Part shown: positions 8,691 through 17,173 of the stretch, piece by piece
How the letters are laid out: the number at the start of each line of letters is the position of its first letter
Numbering within the stretch: position 1 is the stretch's first letter
From: CAYWWY01 sp964462525
GTDB lineage: Bacteria; Thermotogota; Thermotogae; MWEM01
DNA length: 64,000 bases
Assembly (NCBI GenBank): GCA_964462525.1
Contig: CAYWWY010000006.1
Location: forward strand, 48,208 to 112,207
Direction of reading: 5' to 3'
Translations under genes and position numbers: made by a program
The notes under the pieces: generated by a model
Told to the model about the DNA's origin: nothing
Databases searched by the model: none
The model's input: only the letters and a program-made list of their open reading frames with translations

Positions 8691-9754
8691 ATCCAAGCGC
8701 GGTAGGCGGGTGGATTCAATCGCATAAAGAGGACTTGGCAAAAAAGATCTTGGATCGACAGCTTCTGGATTACATGATAGAAGATCGGGATCGAATCAAT
8801 GAAAAGAGAGATAAGTGTTTGGAAGACATCGGATATCATCTCTCCTATCTGGCTAACGCATTGGACAAAGACAGCCTTCTTCTCTTCGAACACTACGTGA
8901 TCTGGGTTCGAAAGCTCTTTCAAAACCTTGGGATATCCATATCGAGTCTTGCAGATAATCTAAAAGCCACAGGAAGGGTTTTGAGAGAAGCGCTGGGCGA
9001 CGAAGCGTTTCAACGGATTCGACTCTTTCTCGATCGAGGAAGCGCTGTAATGTCAGGAGAGGTTTCTGAGCATGCGGTAGAAGAGGAAGAGTTAGATTCT
9101 TTGTGGAATAGCGATGTGGATTTATATATCCGCTTTCTGCTCGAGCCAAATCGAGCTGCTGCAACAAAACTGGTCATGGATCGATTGGATCAAGGAGTCG
9201 ATGTTAAAATGCTGTACCTCCACATTTTTCAGCCAGCCCTCCGGAAAATTGGGAGAATGTGGCAAACCAATACCCTCTCTGTGGCGCAGGAGCATTATTT
9301 CACTGCTTCGACTCAATGGATCATGTCTCTGTTGTACCATCGAATCTTCGAAACGCCACATAATGGATTCCGATTGGTTGGAACCTGTGTTGGCGGTGAA
9401 TTACACGAAATTGGTATGCGAATGGTATGCGATTTTTTCGAGATGGAAGGGTGGGATACATACTATTTGGGAGCCAATACACCAACGCAAGCGGTGCTTG
9501 AAGCAGTTGATTCACACAAGCCTCATCTAGTTGCCATCTCCACGACCATGGTTTTTCACATTCCCGGAGTGGAGGCAATGGTTCGAGCAGTCAAGGCCCA
9601 AAGCGGAAATCCACAGCCTTGGATCCTGTTGGGGGGATATCCGTTTAATCGTGATCCTGAACTGTGGAAAAAGGTGGGAGGAGATGCCTTTGGTCAAGAT
9701 GCTCAGATGGGTGTGATGAAAGCGCGCCACTTGATTGCGAGTGGAAAAACATGA
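8687..9754 (+). CDS. Cobalamin-binding sensor protein, CarH/MetH-like
   Basis: A 355-residue soluble protein. An N-terminal helical region of about 140 residues has no recognised DNA-binding motif. It is followed by a helical cap domain and a Rossmann-like B12-binding domain. The lower-ligand motif E-L-H-E-I-G has His240. In the cap, Trp192 is followed at +10 and +11 by Glu202-His203, the spacing of Trp131, Glu141 and His142 in the light sensor CarH. The residue next to the Trp, His132 in CarH, is Gln here. GANTP and AISTTMVFH are typical of B12 domains. The ATG at 8687 overlaps the upstream stop, and the end overlaps a histidine kinase gene, so it probably feeds B12 or light information to that kinase. 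Confidence 0.85.
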   Translation: MNPSAVGGWIQSHKEDLAKKILDRQLLDYMIEDRDRINEKRDKCLEDIGYHLSYLANALDKDSLLLFEHYVIWVRKLFQNLGISISSLADNLKATGRVLREALGDEAFQRIRLFLDRGSAVMSGEVSEHAVEEEELDSLWNSDVDLYIRFLLEPNRAAATKLVMDRLDQGVDVKMLYLHIFQPALRKIGRMWQTNTLSVAQEHYFTASTQWIMSLLYHRIFETPHNGFRLVGTCVGGELHEIGMRMVCDFFEMEGWDTYYLGANTPTQAVLEAVDSHKPHLVAISTTMVFHIPGVEAMVRAVKAQSGNPQPWILLGGYPFNRDPELWKKVGGDAFGQDAQMGVMKARHLIASGKT

Positions 9755-10983
9755 ACACTGGTTTTCCCATTCAAAGAGGCGGTTTTACTCTTCTGTGCGA
9801 TCTAGATGGCCGGGTCAAAACGGTAATGTCCAATCAGATCGTATCGGAGGGTTTCATTCAGGAAGGCGCGTCCTTTTTTGCTATTTTGGATCGAGAAAGC
9901 CAAAACAAAGGGAAGGAGCTATTTGCTGAGATTGAACGCAATCAGGTGGCATTGGGATGGGAATTGAACCTGATTTCCGCAGCTAGCAAACAGACAGATC
10001 CGATGCTGTTGGTGATCAACGGCATGCTGTACGAAGGAGACGTTGTGCTCATGGGATCCTTGTCTGCCTCAGAATTGGCTGCATACGAAGAAGAATTGAC
10101 CCGAATCAATCATGAGTTGACCAATACGCTTCGAGCGCGGATTAAAGAGCAGGTTGTGATTATGCAAGATCAAGCCCGAAAAGAACGGGAGTACCTGGAA
10201 GGGTTTTCCAAAATCAACAATGAACTGGCCAATATGCAACGGGAGATCACAAAAAAGAACATCCAGCTTCGAAAGCTGAACGACGAGAAAGATAGCTTGT
10301 TGGGTATCGCTTCTCATGATTTGAGAAACCCGTTGAATGCGATTATGGGGTTTTCCGAGTTTCTGGTGGAGGACCTGCAAAATGCGATCAGTGAAGAACA
10401 GATGGACTTGCTGAAAACCATCTATGATTCCAGCCGATATATGTTGGGTTTGGTAAATGACCTTCTGGATTACGCGAAGATTGAAATGGGCCATTTGGAA
10501 TTGCATCGGGAACAAACCGATCTACAAAAACTGGTGGAACGAACGGTATCCATCAATCGCCCTTTGGCTGAACGGCACGGAATTCTTATTGAGTGCCATC
10601 TTCTTGGAGCGTCCTGGATGGTCGATGTGGATCGAATCAAGATTGAGCAGATTATGAACAATCTTTTGGGCAATGCGATCCGATATTCTCCGTCTGGATC
10701 GAAAATCAAGGTGCAAACCGAGGAAAACAGTGGGTGGTATTGGGTCCGAGTGATTGATGAAGGTCCTGGGATTCCTGAAGAAGAGATGGGAACACTCTTC
10801 AAGCCTTTTGGGAAAACGAGTGTAAAGAGCGCTCGTTCAGAAAAAGGGACCGGATTGGGCCTTGTAATCGTAAAAAAGATGGCGGAAGGTCATGGGGGGG
10901 CGATTGCTGTCTCAAGCAAGTTCGGGAAAGGATCAACATTCTCTTTTTCCCTCCCCAAACCTGATAGGGAAAATGGGGATTAG
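9751..10983 (+). CDS. Soluble PAS-like sensor histidine kinase
   Basis: A 410-residue histidine kinase with no membrane segment. The N-terminal part (1-110) looks like a PAS domain. A coiled coil (about 115-180) joins it to the HisKA domain, with the phosphorylated His189 in ASHDLRNPLNAIMGF. The ATPase domain has the N box NNLLGNAIRYSP, the G1 box DEGPGIP, the F box LFKPFGK and the G2 box GTGLGLVIVKK. The ATG at 9751 overlaps the upstream B12-protein stop as ATGA; an earlier in-frame start would lie deep in that gene. No response regulator is encoded in the window, so its partner is elsewhere. The strict overlap argues that the B12 protein is its sensory partner. Confidence 0.93.
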   Translation: MNTGFPIQRGGFTLLCDLDGRVKTVMSNQIVSEGFIQEGASFFAILDRESQNKGKELFAEIERNQVALGWELNLISAASKQTDPMLLVINGMLYEGDVVLMGSLSASELAAYEEELTRINHELTNTLRARIKEQVVIMQDQARKEREYLEGFSKINNELANMQREITKKNIQLRKLNDEKDSLLGIASHDLRNPLNAIMGFSEFLVEDLQNAISEEQMDLLKTIYDSSRYMLGLVNDLLDYAKIEMGHLELHREQTDLQKLVERTVSINRPLAERHGILIECHLLGASWMVDVDRIKIEQIMNNLLGNAIRYSPSGSKIKVQTEENSGWYWVRVIDEGPGIPEEEMGTLFKPFGKTSVKSARSEKGTGLGLVIVKKMAEGHGGAIAVSSKFGKGSTFSFSLPKPDRENGD

Positions 10984-10985
10984 TT

Positions 10986-11525
10986 TTGGAGTTTGTGGTC
11001 CTAGACACAGAAACAACCGGTCTTTCCCCTGACAAGGGTTCATGCATCATAGAAGTAGCTGCGGTAGTGGTTCGAAATTGGGAAGTCCAAACCGAAGAAA
11101 CCTATTCGGAGTTGATCAACCCCGGTCGACCGATAGATCCGTTTATAACCCGACTTACGGGAATCACCAATTCTATGGTGCGGGGGAAACGGAATCTCTT
11201 TCCTGTAGTTCGTGACTTTCTTTCTTTTTTGGGCGATCGAACGGTGGTCATCCAAAATGCTTCCTTCGATTTGCGGTTTCTCCAGCATTCCTGTCATCAG
11301 TGTGACATCGAGCCCTTTCGAAACCCATACATCGATACGATACACCTTTCTCGAGCGCTTTTCCGAGGGAGGCATAATCTTGACGAAATCCTGCGTCGTT
11401 TGGGGATTCACGCAGTCGATCGGCATCGGGCGTTGGGGGACGCAATAGCTACAGCGCATGCCTTTGTCGCAATGAGCCAGAAAATCGGATACACCAATCT
11501 ATGGAGGTGGGTCCGAATCCCGTGA
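10986..11525 (+). CDS. DnaQ/PolC-type 3'-5' exonuclease
   Basis: A 179-residue DEDD-family exonuclease. Motif ExoI is DTETTGLSP, ExoII is NASFDLRFL, and ExoIII is HRALGDA with the catalytic His and Asp, so it belongs to the DEDDh subgroup. It is a stand-alone epsilon-like domain without a polymerase or helicase fusion. It could be the proofreading subunit of DNA polymerase III or a general DNA-processing nuclease; the sequence does not decide. Translation starts with TTG at 10986, two bases after the kinase stop. The end overlaps the DUF72 gene as GTGA. Confidence 0.9.
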   Translation: MEFVVLDTETTGLSPDKGSCIIEVAAVVVRNWEVQTEETYSELINPGRPIDPFITRLTGITNSMVRGKRNLFPVVRDFLSFLGDRTVVIQNASFDLRFLQHSCHQCDIEPFRNPYIDTIHLSRALFRGRHNLDEILRRLGIHAVDRHRALGDAIATAHAFVAMSQKIGYTNLWRWVRIP

Positions 11526-12337
11526 ATGCGAATCGTGAGATACGAATTGGAACCAGCGGGTTTTCGTATGATGATTGGGTTGGTAATGTTTATCCTGTTG
11601 GTTTGCCGCAGAACAAATGGTTTGAATACTATACGACCCTCTTCGATTGTTTGGAAATCAACTACACCTATTATCGGATGCCTTCGTATCAGACGATGGT
11701 ATCTCTGTGCAAACGAGCACCGAGAGGTTTTGCTTTTGTGATCAAAGGGCATCAGTCGTTCACCCATGGATTCGATCGATCCGGAATTCCCGAGTATCTA
11801 CGCAGCGTATCGGTTATTCGAGAACAAGGCTTTCCCCTTTTAATTTTGCTTCAGTTCCCAAACTCGTTTCGAAGGACCGACGCAAACCGAACCTATTTGG
11901 ATCATGTGATCAAAGATATCAATATTGATTGCGCGGTCGAATTTCGTCATGAATCGTGGGACAGACCGCAGGTAATCGATACATTTCGTGAGCGTGGGAT
12001 TTTGTGGGTTTCGGTGGATCAGCCCGCGTTGCAAGGGCTCATGAACCGCCGTTTGGTTGATACAGACGGGTACTACCTTCGGTTTCACGGTCGGAACGCA
12101 GAAAAATGGTACGCGCATGAGCACGCATATGAGCGATATGATTATCAGTATTCAGAAGAGGAGCTTATGGAATGGGTGGGAAAGATTCGCCTTGTGGAGA
12201 AAGGGAGAAAGCTTGTTTTTTTTAACAACCATTTCCGGGGAAAAGCAGTGATTAATGCAACAATGCTCAAATCAATGATTGGAACAGAGAAGATCGATCA
12301 AGCGGACACAGAAAAGGAGGGTTCACATGAAACGTAA
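11522..12337 (+). CDS. DUF72 (YecE-like) TIM-barrel protein
   Basis: A 271-residue DUF72 protein with the family N terminus IRIGTSGFSYDDWVGNVYP, then WFEYYTTLFDCLEINYTYYRMP, later AVEFRHESW, and YYLRFHGRNAEKWY. The function of DUF72 is unsettled; the fold is a TIM barrel. I chose the GTG at 11522 because it overlaps the previous stop as GTGA and lies 12 bases after GGAGGTG. The upstream ATG at 11501 overlaps that ribosome-binding site. The end overlaps the GH1 gene by 11 bases. Confidence 0.88.
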   Translation: MNANREIRIGTSGFSYDDWVGNVYPVGLPQNKWFEYYTTLFDCLEINYTYYRMPSYQTMVSLCKRAPRGFAFVIKGHQSFTHGFDRSGIPEYLRSVSVIREQGFPLLILLQFPNSFRRTDANRTYLDHVIKDINIDCAVEFRHESWDRPQVIDTFRERGILWVSVDQPALQGLMNRRLVDTDGYYLRFHGRNAEKWYAHEHAYERYDYQYSEEELMEWVGKIRLVEKGRKLVFFNNHFRGKAVINATMLKSMIGTEKIDQADTEKEGSHET

Positions 12338-13667
12338 CGATTTTCCGAAAAACTTTCTGTGGGGTACAGCCACTGCGGCCTATCAAATTGAAGGGGCGGA
12401 TTTGGAAGACGGCAAAGGCCCTTCGATCTGGACACACTTCTGTACAAAAGACGGAGCCATTCGAACGGGTGAAGATGGCTCTGTGGGTTGCGATCATTAT
12501 CATCAATGGGACGAAGACCTGGAACTAATGAAAGCGCTGGGCGTTAATGCCTATCGCTTCTCGATCAGTTGGCCTCGGGTGATTCCGGACGGGAAAGGTA
12601 AACCGAATTCAAAAGGATTGGATTTTTACAACCGATTGGTGGATGGGATCCTGGATCGCGGCATTGAACCAATGATCACGTTATATCATTGGGATCTGCC
12701 CCAAGTGCTTCAAGAACAGCACCAAGGATGGGAATCCCGAGATACCATAGATTACTTTGGTGTTTACGCGCAGCAGATGTTTTCTACCTTGGGAGATCGG
12801 GTGTCCAATTGGATCACTCTGAATGAGCCTTTTTGTTCTTCCCACACGAGCTACTTCATGGGCGAACACGCTCCGGGCGTGTGTGATGCGAAACGCTCTT
12901 TCCAGGTCGCTCATCATCTCCTTTTGGCCCATGGGAAGGCAGTCCAAGCTTTTCGTTCGGAAGTGCCCGGAGGGAACATCGGATTGACCAATGTGACCTC
13001 GTGTATTGAGGCGGCTTCGAGTTCCGAAGAAGACAAGCGGGCAGCCTTTTTGGGCAATCAATTCGTGAATGATTGGTTCTATGCCACTCCCATTTATGGA
13101 TCATATCCCTCCGAGTTGTCAGAAACCCTGAAACCGTTGGGTTTGTACCCCGAAGTGAAGAACGGAGATTTCGAAATCATTCGGGAACCCATTGATTTTT
13201 GGGGTGTGAATTACTACACCCGCCAGTTGGTCAAAGCCGATCCAGGAGGCATGATGGGCATCGCTCATGATAAACCTCGTTTGCCGACCACGGACATGGG
13301 TTGGGAAATTTATCCCCAAGGATTAACTCAGTGTTTGAAGCAAGTCAGTGAGTATGGAAGCCTTCCCTTGTATGTGACCGAAAATGGGTGTGCCGAAAAA
13401 GATATGGTGTTTCGCGATAAGGTACATGATGAGAAGCGGGTAAAGTATATCCGGGAGCACATTAAGGCGGTCCAGAATGCGATCAACCAGGGAATCATCG
13501 TTAAAGGGTATTTTTTGTGGTCTTTTTTGGACAATTTTGAGTGGGCTTACGGGTTTTCCAAACGATTTGGCTTGGTTTATGTAGATTTTAAAGACCAAGA
13601 GAGAAAACGGACCCCCAAAGACAGCTATTTGGATTATCAACAGTTTCTTACCCAAACTGATTCTTGA
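12327..13667 (+). CDS. GH1 beta-glucosidase/beta-glycosidase
   Basis: A 447-residue family GH1 retaining glycosidase, of normal length, without signal peptide and so cytoplasmic. The N terminus FPKNFLWGTATAAYQIEGA is the family signature. The acid/base Glu is in TLNEPF (near residue 167) and the nucleophile Glu is in YVTENGC. FLWSFLDNFEWAYGF and KRFGLVYVDF near the C terminus complete the pattern. Likely substrates are beta-glucosides or cellobiose; specificity cannot be read from the sequence. The ATG at 12327 follows AAAAGGAGG with a six-base gap and lies within the end of the DUF72 gene. This is the last gene of the long leading gene run. Confidence 0.95.
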   Translation: MKRNDFPKNFLWGTATAAYQIEGADLEDGKGPSIWTHFCTKDGAIRTGEDGSVGCDHYHQWDEDLELMKALGVNAYRFSISWPRVIPDGKGKPNSKGLDFYNRLVDGILDRGIEPMITLYHWDLPQVLQEQHQGWESRDTIDYFGVYAQQMFSTLGDRVSNWITLNEPFCSSHTSYFMGEHAPGVCDAKRSFQVAHHLLLAHGKAVQAFRSEVPGGNIGLTNVTSCIEAASSSEEDKRAAFLGNQFVNDWFYATPIYGSYPSELSETLKPLGLYPEVKNGDFEIIREPIDFWGVNYYTRQLVKADPGGMMGIAHDKPRLPTTDMGWEIYPQGLTQCLKQVSEYGSLPLYVTENGCAEKDMVFRDKVHDEKRVKYIREHIKAVQNAINQGIIVKGYFLWSFLDNFEWAYGFSKRFGLVYVDFKDQERKRTPKDSYLDYQQFLTQTDS

Positions 13668-13694
13668 TCGGAACAGAAATGTAATATATGCGCC

Positions 13695-13733
13695 TTGATT
13701 TTTTGGAAGAAATTGACTATAATTATAGTCAAT
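13695..13733 (+). promoter_or_regulatory. Promoter with perfect palindromic operator over its -10 box
   Basis: A -35 box TTGATT (13695-13700) is separated by 17 bases from a consensus TATAAT (13718-13723). The -10 lies inside a perfect 22-bp palindrome, 13712-13733, whose half-site is ATTGACTATAA. A bound dimer would cover the -10 and the expected start site, so this looks like a repressor operator. It drives the Phd/YefM-like gene directly downstream, which suggests autoregulation, as is usual for antitoxins. Confidence 0.85.
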
Positions 13734-13747
13734 AAGGAGTGGGTATT

Positions 13748-14035
13748 GTGCGTACTTTACGAGATTTACAGTTTGTGCCGTTGGCAGACGCCAAAAAAGA
13801 GTTTTCCGCTGTGATCCAGGATTCTCAAAAGGAAGAAGTGATCATCACTCGAAACGGAAAACCGGTATCGGCGCTAATGAGTTACGATCGATATGTTCAG
13901 ATCATGGAGTTTTTGAATGAGATTTACGATCTTTATCTGATAGATGTAGGAAGCGAATCGGACGCTGCATTGATCAAAAAACGAAGTCTTGACGAGTTAT
14001 TGGTACATTTGGATACTACAGATCAGGAGGTATAA
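13748..14035 (+). CDS. Orphan Phd/YefM-family antitoxin-like protein
   Basis: A 95-residue protein with the Phd/YefM N-terminal DNA-binding domain: FVPLADAKKEFSAVIQ, EEVIITRNGKPVSALMSYDRY. The C-terminal third (residues 60-95) would be the toxin-binding region in a true antitoxin. No RelE, Doc or other toxin gene lies beside it. Instead an ABC ATPase gene starts three bases after its stop. The GTG at 13748 is chosen because AAGGAG (13734-13739) is eight bases upstream; an earlier in-frame GTG at 13739 overlaps that site. It probably binds the palindrome at 13712-13733 and thereby controls the ATPase gene as well. Confidence 0.85.
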   Translation: MRTLRDLQFVPLADAKKEFSAVIQDSQKEEVIITRNGKPVSALMSYDRYVQIMEFLNEIYDLYLIDVGSESDAALIKKRSLDELLVHLDTTDQEV

Positions 14036-14038
14036 TCG

Positions 14039-15151
14039 ATGGCACAAGTTCTTTTGGACCATGTGTGGAAGGTGTATGAAGGAAAAGTCGAAGCCGTAAA
14101 AGACGCAGATTTTTTGATTGAGGACAAGGAGTTTGTCGTTTTGCTGGGTCCTTCGGGATGCGGGAAAACTACAACGCTCAGAATGATCGCGGGTTTGGAA
14201 GAGATAACGAAAGGGACAGTGAAGATTGATACCAAAGTGGTCAACGATGTTGAGCCCAAAGATCGGGATATAGCAATGGTGTTCCAAAACTATGCTTTGT
14301 ACCCGCACATGTCCGTGTATGACAACATGGCATTCGGGTTGAAGCTCCGAAAATTCCCAAAGGCAGAAATCCAAGAACGGGTTCAAAATGCCGCCCGGAT
14401 CTTGAGTATTGAGCATCTTTTGGACAGAAAACCCAAGCAGCTTTCTGGAGGCCAAAGACAAAGGGTAGCAGTCGGTAGAGCCATTGTACGAGATCCCAAG
14501 GTGTTCTTGTTCGATGAACCTTTGTCCAATCTCGACGCCAAACTTCGGGTCCAAATGAGGGCGGAGTTAAAAAAGCTCCACCACAGACTTTCTGCGACCA
14601 TTGTCTATGTTACCCACGACCAGATCGAAGCCATGACCATGGCGGACAAGATCGTAATCATGAGAGATGGGGTCATTCAACAAGTAGCCAACCCCCATGA
14701 AATCTACAATCAACCGGCGAATATCTTTGTGGCTGGGTTTATTGGAACCCCTCCCATGAACTTTATCGATGGGTTTTTGATGAAGAAAGACGGCGGGTAT
14801 TGGTTCCAAGATTCAACGCAAACCATTCATCTGAAGATTCCACAAAAGTATGAGGAAAAGGTAGTTGACTATGTCGATAAAGCAGTGGTTTTCGGAATTC
14901 GCCCAGAAGACCTTTTTGATCAACGAGTATCTTCAATCAAAGGGACGGAAGAGAACTCGATCGATGTGAAAATCGACGTAACAGAACCCCTGGGTAGCGA
15001 GACATTGCTGCATATTGTTGCTGGAGAAGCGCAGATGATCGCAAATGTCAGCCCGGATACGGAAGCAACCGAAGGGGAAAATATGAATCTTGCAGTGGAT
15101 ATGAACAAGATGCATCTTTTCTGCAAAGAAACTGAAAAGGGGATTGTTTGA
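14039..15151 (+). CDS. Sugar ABC transporter ATPase, MalK/MsmK/UgpC type
   Basis: A 370-residue ATPase of the carbohydrate-uptake (CUT1) class. Walker A is GPSGCGKTT, the signature is LSGGQRQRVAVGRAI, Walker B with D-loop is VFLFDEPLSNLDAKLR, and the switch is VTHDQIEAMTMAD. Residues 240-370 form the C-terminal regulatory OB-fold domain typical of MalK/UgpC (FGIRPEDL). No permease or binding protein lies next to it, whereas two CUT1 importers in this window (48-50 kb and 58.8-61.8 kb) lack an ATPase. It probably energises both, as MsmK does in streptococci. It follows AGGAGGT and forms an operon with the Phd-like gene. Confidence 0.95.
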   Translation: MAQVLLDHVWKVYEGKVEAVKDADFLIEDKEFVVLLGPSGCGKTTTLRMIAGLEEITKGTVKIDTKVVNDVEPKDRDIAMVFQNYALYPHMSVYDNMAFGLKLRKFPKAEIQERVQNAARILSIEHLLDRKPKQLSGGQRQRVAVGRAIVRDPKVFLFDEPLSNLDAKLRVQMRAELKKLHHRLSATIVYVTHDQIEAMTMADKIVIMRDGVIQQVANPHEIYNQPANIFVAGFIGTPPMNFIDGFLMKKDGGYWFQDSTQTIHLKIPQKYEEKVVDYVDKAVVFGIRPEDLFDQRVSSIKGTEENSIDVKIDVTEPLGSETLLHIVAGEAQMIANVSPDTEATEGENMNLAVDMNKMHLFCKETEKGIV

Positions 15152-15171
15152 TACAAGACTTCTTTTAGGAC

Positions 15172-15208
15172 AAAAGCCAATGGATTTGATTCCATTGGCT
15201 TTTTTTAT
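15172..15208. terminator. Bidirectional intrinsic terminator
   Basis: A perfect 13-bp stem (15172-15184 with 15191-15203, core AGCCAATGGA) closes a six-base loop. A T run to 15206 follows on the plus strand and an A run precedes it. It lies between the convergent ABC ATPase and pilT genes and can end both transcripts; its end touches the pilT stop codon. Confidence 0.9.
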
Positions 15209-16275
15209 GGGAGCATCAAATCCTTCTTAACCTTGTCGAGATTACGGCAGTAGAGTTTGACCTGTTCGAGTGTGATTTTGCTAAGCTTGTGCGATTCAAT
15301 GAGCGCATTATCAAAAGAAACCATTCCTAGCTTCTTCCCCGTTTCCATCATGGTCTCGATTTGATGAAGCTTTCCTTCTCGAATCAGATTTCTAACGGCA
15401 TCGGTGACCAGAAGGATTTCCAGGACCGGTATGTATCGGTTCCCGTTTGCATGGGTCAGCAGTCTTTGATAGATAACGGCAACAAGAGCATTGGCCAACT
15501 GCATGGCAACTTGACGCTGTTGGTGTGCCGGGAAAACATCGACAATCCGTTCGGGCGCAGTGGGCGCTGAGTTGGTGTGAATGGTTGCAAAGACAAGGTG
15601 GCCGGTTTCTGCTGCGGTAAGCGCCAGTTCCATCGTATCCAGGTCTCTCATTTCTCCGACAAGAATTACATCGGGATCTTGTCGAAGGGCATACTTGAGG
15701 CCATCAGCGAACGACTGGGTATCCATACCCAGTTCTCGTTGATGAATGACCGCTTTTCGGTTTTCGAATACATATTCAATCGGATCTTCAATCGTCAAGA
15801 TATGCACGGGTTTGGTCGCATTGATATGGTTGATCATGGCAGCAATGGTAGTCGATTTCCCGCTGCCCGTGGGACCAGCGACCAGAATCATCCCCCGATC
15901 CCGTTCACTGATCTCTTTAAGCAAAATCGGAACATCCAATTCTTCAAGAGTTCGAACTTTTTTTGTAATAATCCGGAATGCCGCTGCCATGTTCCTTCGT
16001 TCATAATAAACGTTGGCTCGGACCCGAATGAGGTCTTGGATTCCAAAGGAAAAGTCCACTTCTTTTTTTCCGTGAGGCGGTTGGAACCCCAGATTTTGAA
16101 AGAGCATCTCGAGACTCTTCTCAACATCCTCGTGACTCATGATGGGGACTTCTCGAACTCGGTTCAACTGACCAAAAACACGATATATGGGGTGTTCATC
16201 GGTGCACAGATGCACGTCTGATGAGTTCATGCGGTATGCATGCAAGATGAGTTTGGGAATGTCGATGACAGGCAA
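15205..16275 (-). CDS. pilT: PilT-type twitching/retraction ATPase
   Basis: A 356-residue secretion-superfamily ATPase of the PilT class, which powers type IV pilus retraction. Visible are Walker A GPTGSGKST (residues 134-142), the Asp box TIEDPIEYVFE, Walker B DPDVILVGEMRDLDTM, and the His box with the PilT-like AAETGHLVFATIHTNSAP. The C-terminal agonist motif region (AIYQRLL-like) reads VAVIYQRLL. No pilin, PilB or PilC is encoded nearby. It shares the minus strand with a membrane-fusion-like gene one base away, so the two are probably co-transcribed. Confidence 0.93.
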   Translation of the reverse strand: MPVIDIPKLILHAYRMNSSDVHLCTDEHPIYRVFGQLNRVREVPIMSHEDVEKSLEMLFQNLGFQPPHGKKEVDFSFGIQDLIRVRANVYYERRNMAAAFRIITKKVRTLEELDVPILLKEISERDRGMILVAGPTGSGKSTTIAAMINHINATKPVHILTIEDPIEYVFENRKAVIHQRELGMDTQSFADGLKYALRQDPDVILVGEMRDLDTMELALTAAETGHLVFATIHTNSAPTAPERIVDVFPAHQQRQVAMQLANALVAVIYQRLLTHANGNRYIPVLEILLVTDAVRNLIREGKLHQIETMMETGKKLGMVSFDNALIESHKLSKITLEQVKLYCRNLDKVKKDLMLP

Positions 16276-16276
16276 G

Positions 16277-17119
16277 TTAAAACCTCCTTTTCTGGATCAT
16301 GACACCATCGGTAAGGCCCTGAACCAAAGCCATTTCTTGATCCTTTTCTAAGATTCGCACAGGGTATTGCGAGCCGTCTGCGCCAGTGACGTGGTCTTGG
16401 GTCAGAAAAGATATGGGAATCCAAGCGGCCGGTTCTCCCGATTCGATCAAAGTAACTTGGACACGAGCGCCAATTGGCAATGTCGGAAGCGCCATGTCAT
16501 TAGGTAACTGGATCGCCCAATCCTCTTCTTTTCGTACCAGAGAGAGGCTGGTTTGGGTAAAGGTCCGACTAATCCCAGGCACAGACACAGAATAATGAAT
16601 GGCTTTTTGAAGAGTCTGAAGCTGTTGGGAAGATAACGAAATGATCCAACGAGCTTCTTCTGGAATGAGCCGCATTAACTCTCTTCCTGGTTCAACGTGG
16701 GTATTGGGGCGGACGGATACGATTGATACAATACCCGAAACAGGACTCAGAACACGCGAAAGGTTCAATTCGCGTTCTGCAATCTCCACTGCAAGTCTTC
16801 GTTCTTCTTGGGTCGCTGCTCCTTCATGGACCAAAGCTCTTGCATACTCGTTTCTGGCTCGGGCGAGCGAGTATTCGATATTGATTTGGTCATACGCGCA
16901 CAATAGATCTCCTTTTCGGATGAAATCAAACACGTTCACCTCCACGTGTGTGATGAAGCCAGAAATGGGCGCGTAAACTGGTATCAGGGAAGAAATGGCC
17001 AATTCGCTGTTCCATTGGGTTTCTTGCAGATAATCCACCGTCTGGATGACCAAAGTTTCATAACGGTATCCCAGAATGATGAGGATGAAAACCGCGCAGA
17101 GCACCAATACAAAGATCAA
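16277..17119 (-). CDS. Membrane-anchored HlyD/biotinyl-lipoyl-like protein
   Basis: About 280 residues. One N-terminal membrane helix (IFVLVLCAVFILIILGY) is followed by a barrel-sandwich half (SSLIPVYAPISGFITHVEVNVFDFIRKGDLLCAYD), a helical hairpin (residues 70-105), and the second half (VLSPVSGIVSIVSVRPNTHVEPGRELMRLIP). A beta-barrel-like part follows. This is the plan of membrane-fusion proteins of efflux or secretion systems, but no partner pump is nearby. The first standard start is TTG at 17119. A CTG at 17137, about eight bases after AAAGGGGGGG, would add SKTIR before the helix, giving the expected positive N terminus. It may be the real start. Confidence 0.65.
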   Translation of the reverse strand: MIFVLVLCAVFILIILGYRYETLVIQTVDYLQETQWNSELAISSLIPVYAPISGFITHVEVNVFDFIRKGDLLCAYDQINIEYSLARARNEYARALVHEGAATQEERRLAVEIAERELNLSRVLSPVSGIVSIVSVRPNTHVEPGRELMRLIPEEARWIISLSSQQLQTLQKAIHYSVSVPGISRTFTQTSLSLVRKEEDWAIQLPNDMALPTLPIGARVQVTLIESGEPAAWIPISFLTQDHVTGADGSQYPVRILEKDQEMALVQGLTDGVMIQKRRF

Positions 17120-17173
17120 GCGAATGGTTTTACTCAGAAGGGGCTCCCCCCCTTTCTATAACCTGCTTCACAC

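Noticed and set aside
13668..14038. Complete toxin-antitoxin pair
   Set aside because: Only the Phd/YefM-like partner is present; neither neighbour (GH1, ABC ATPase) is a toxin and no small frame fits.
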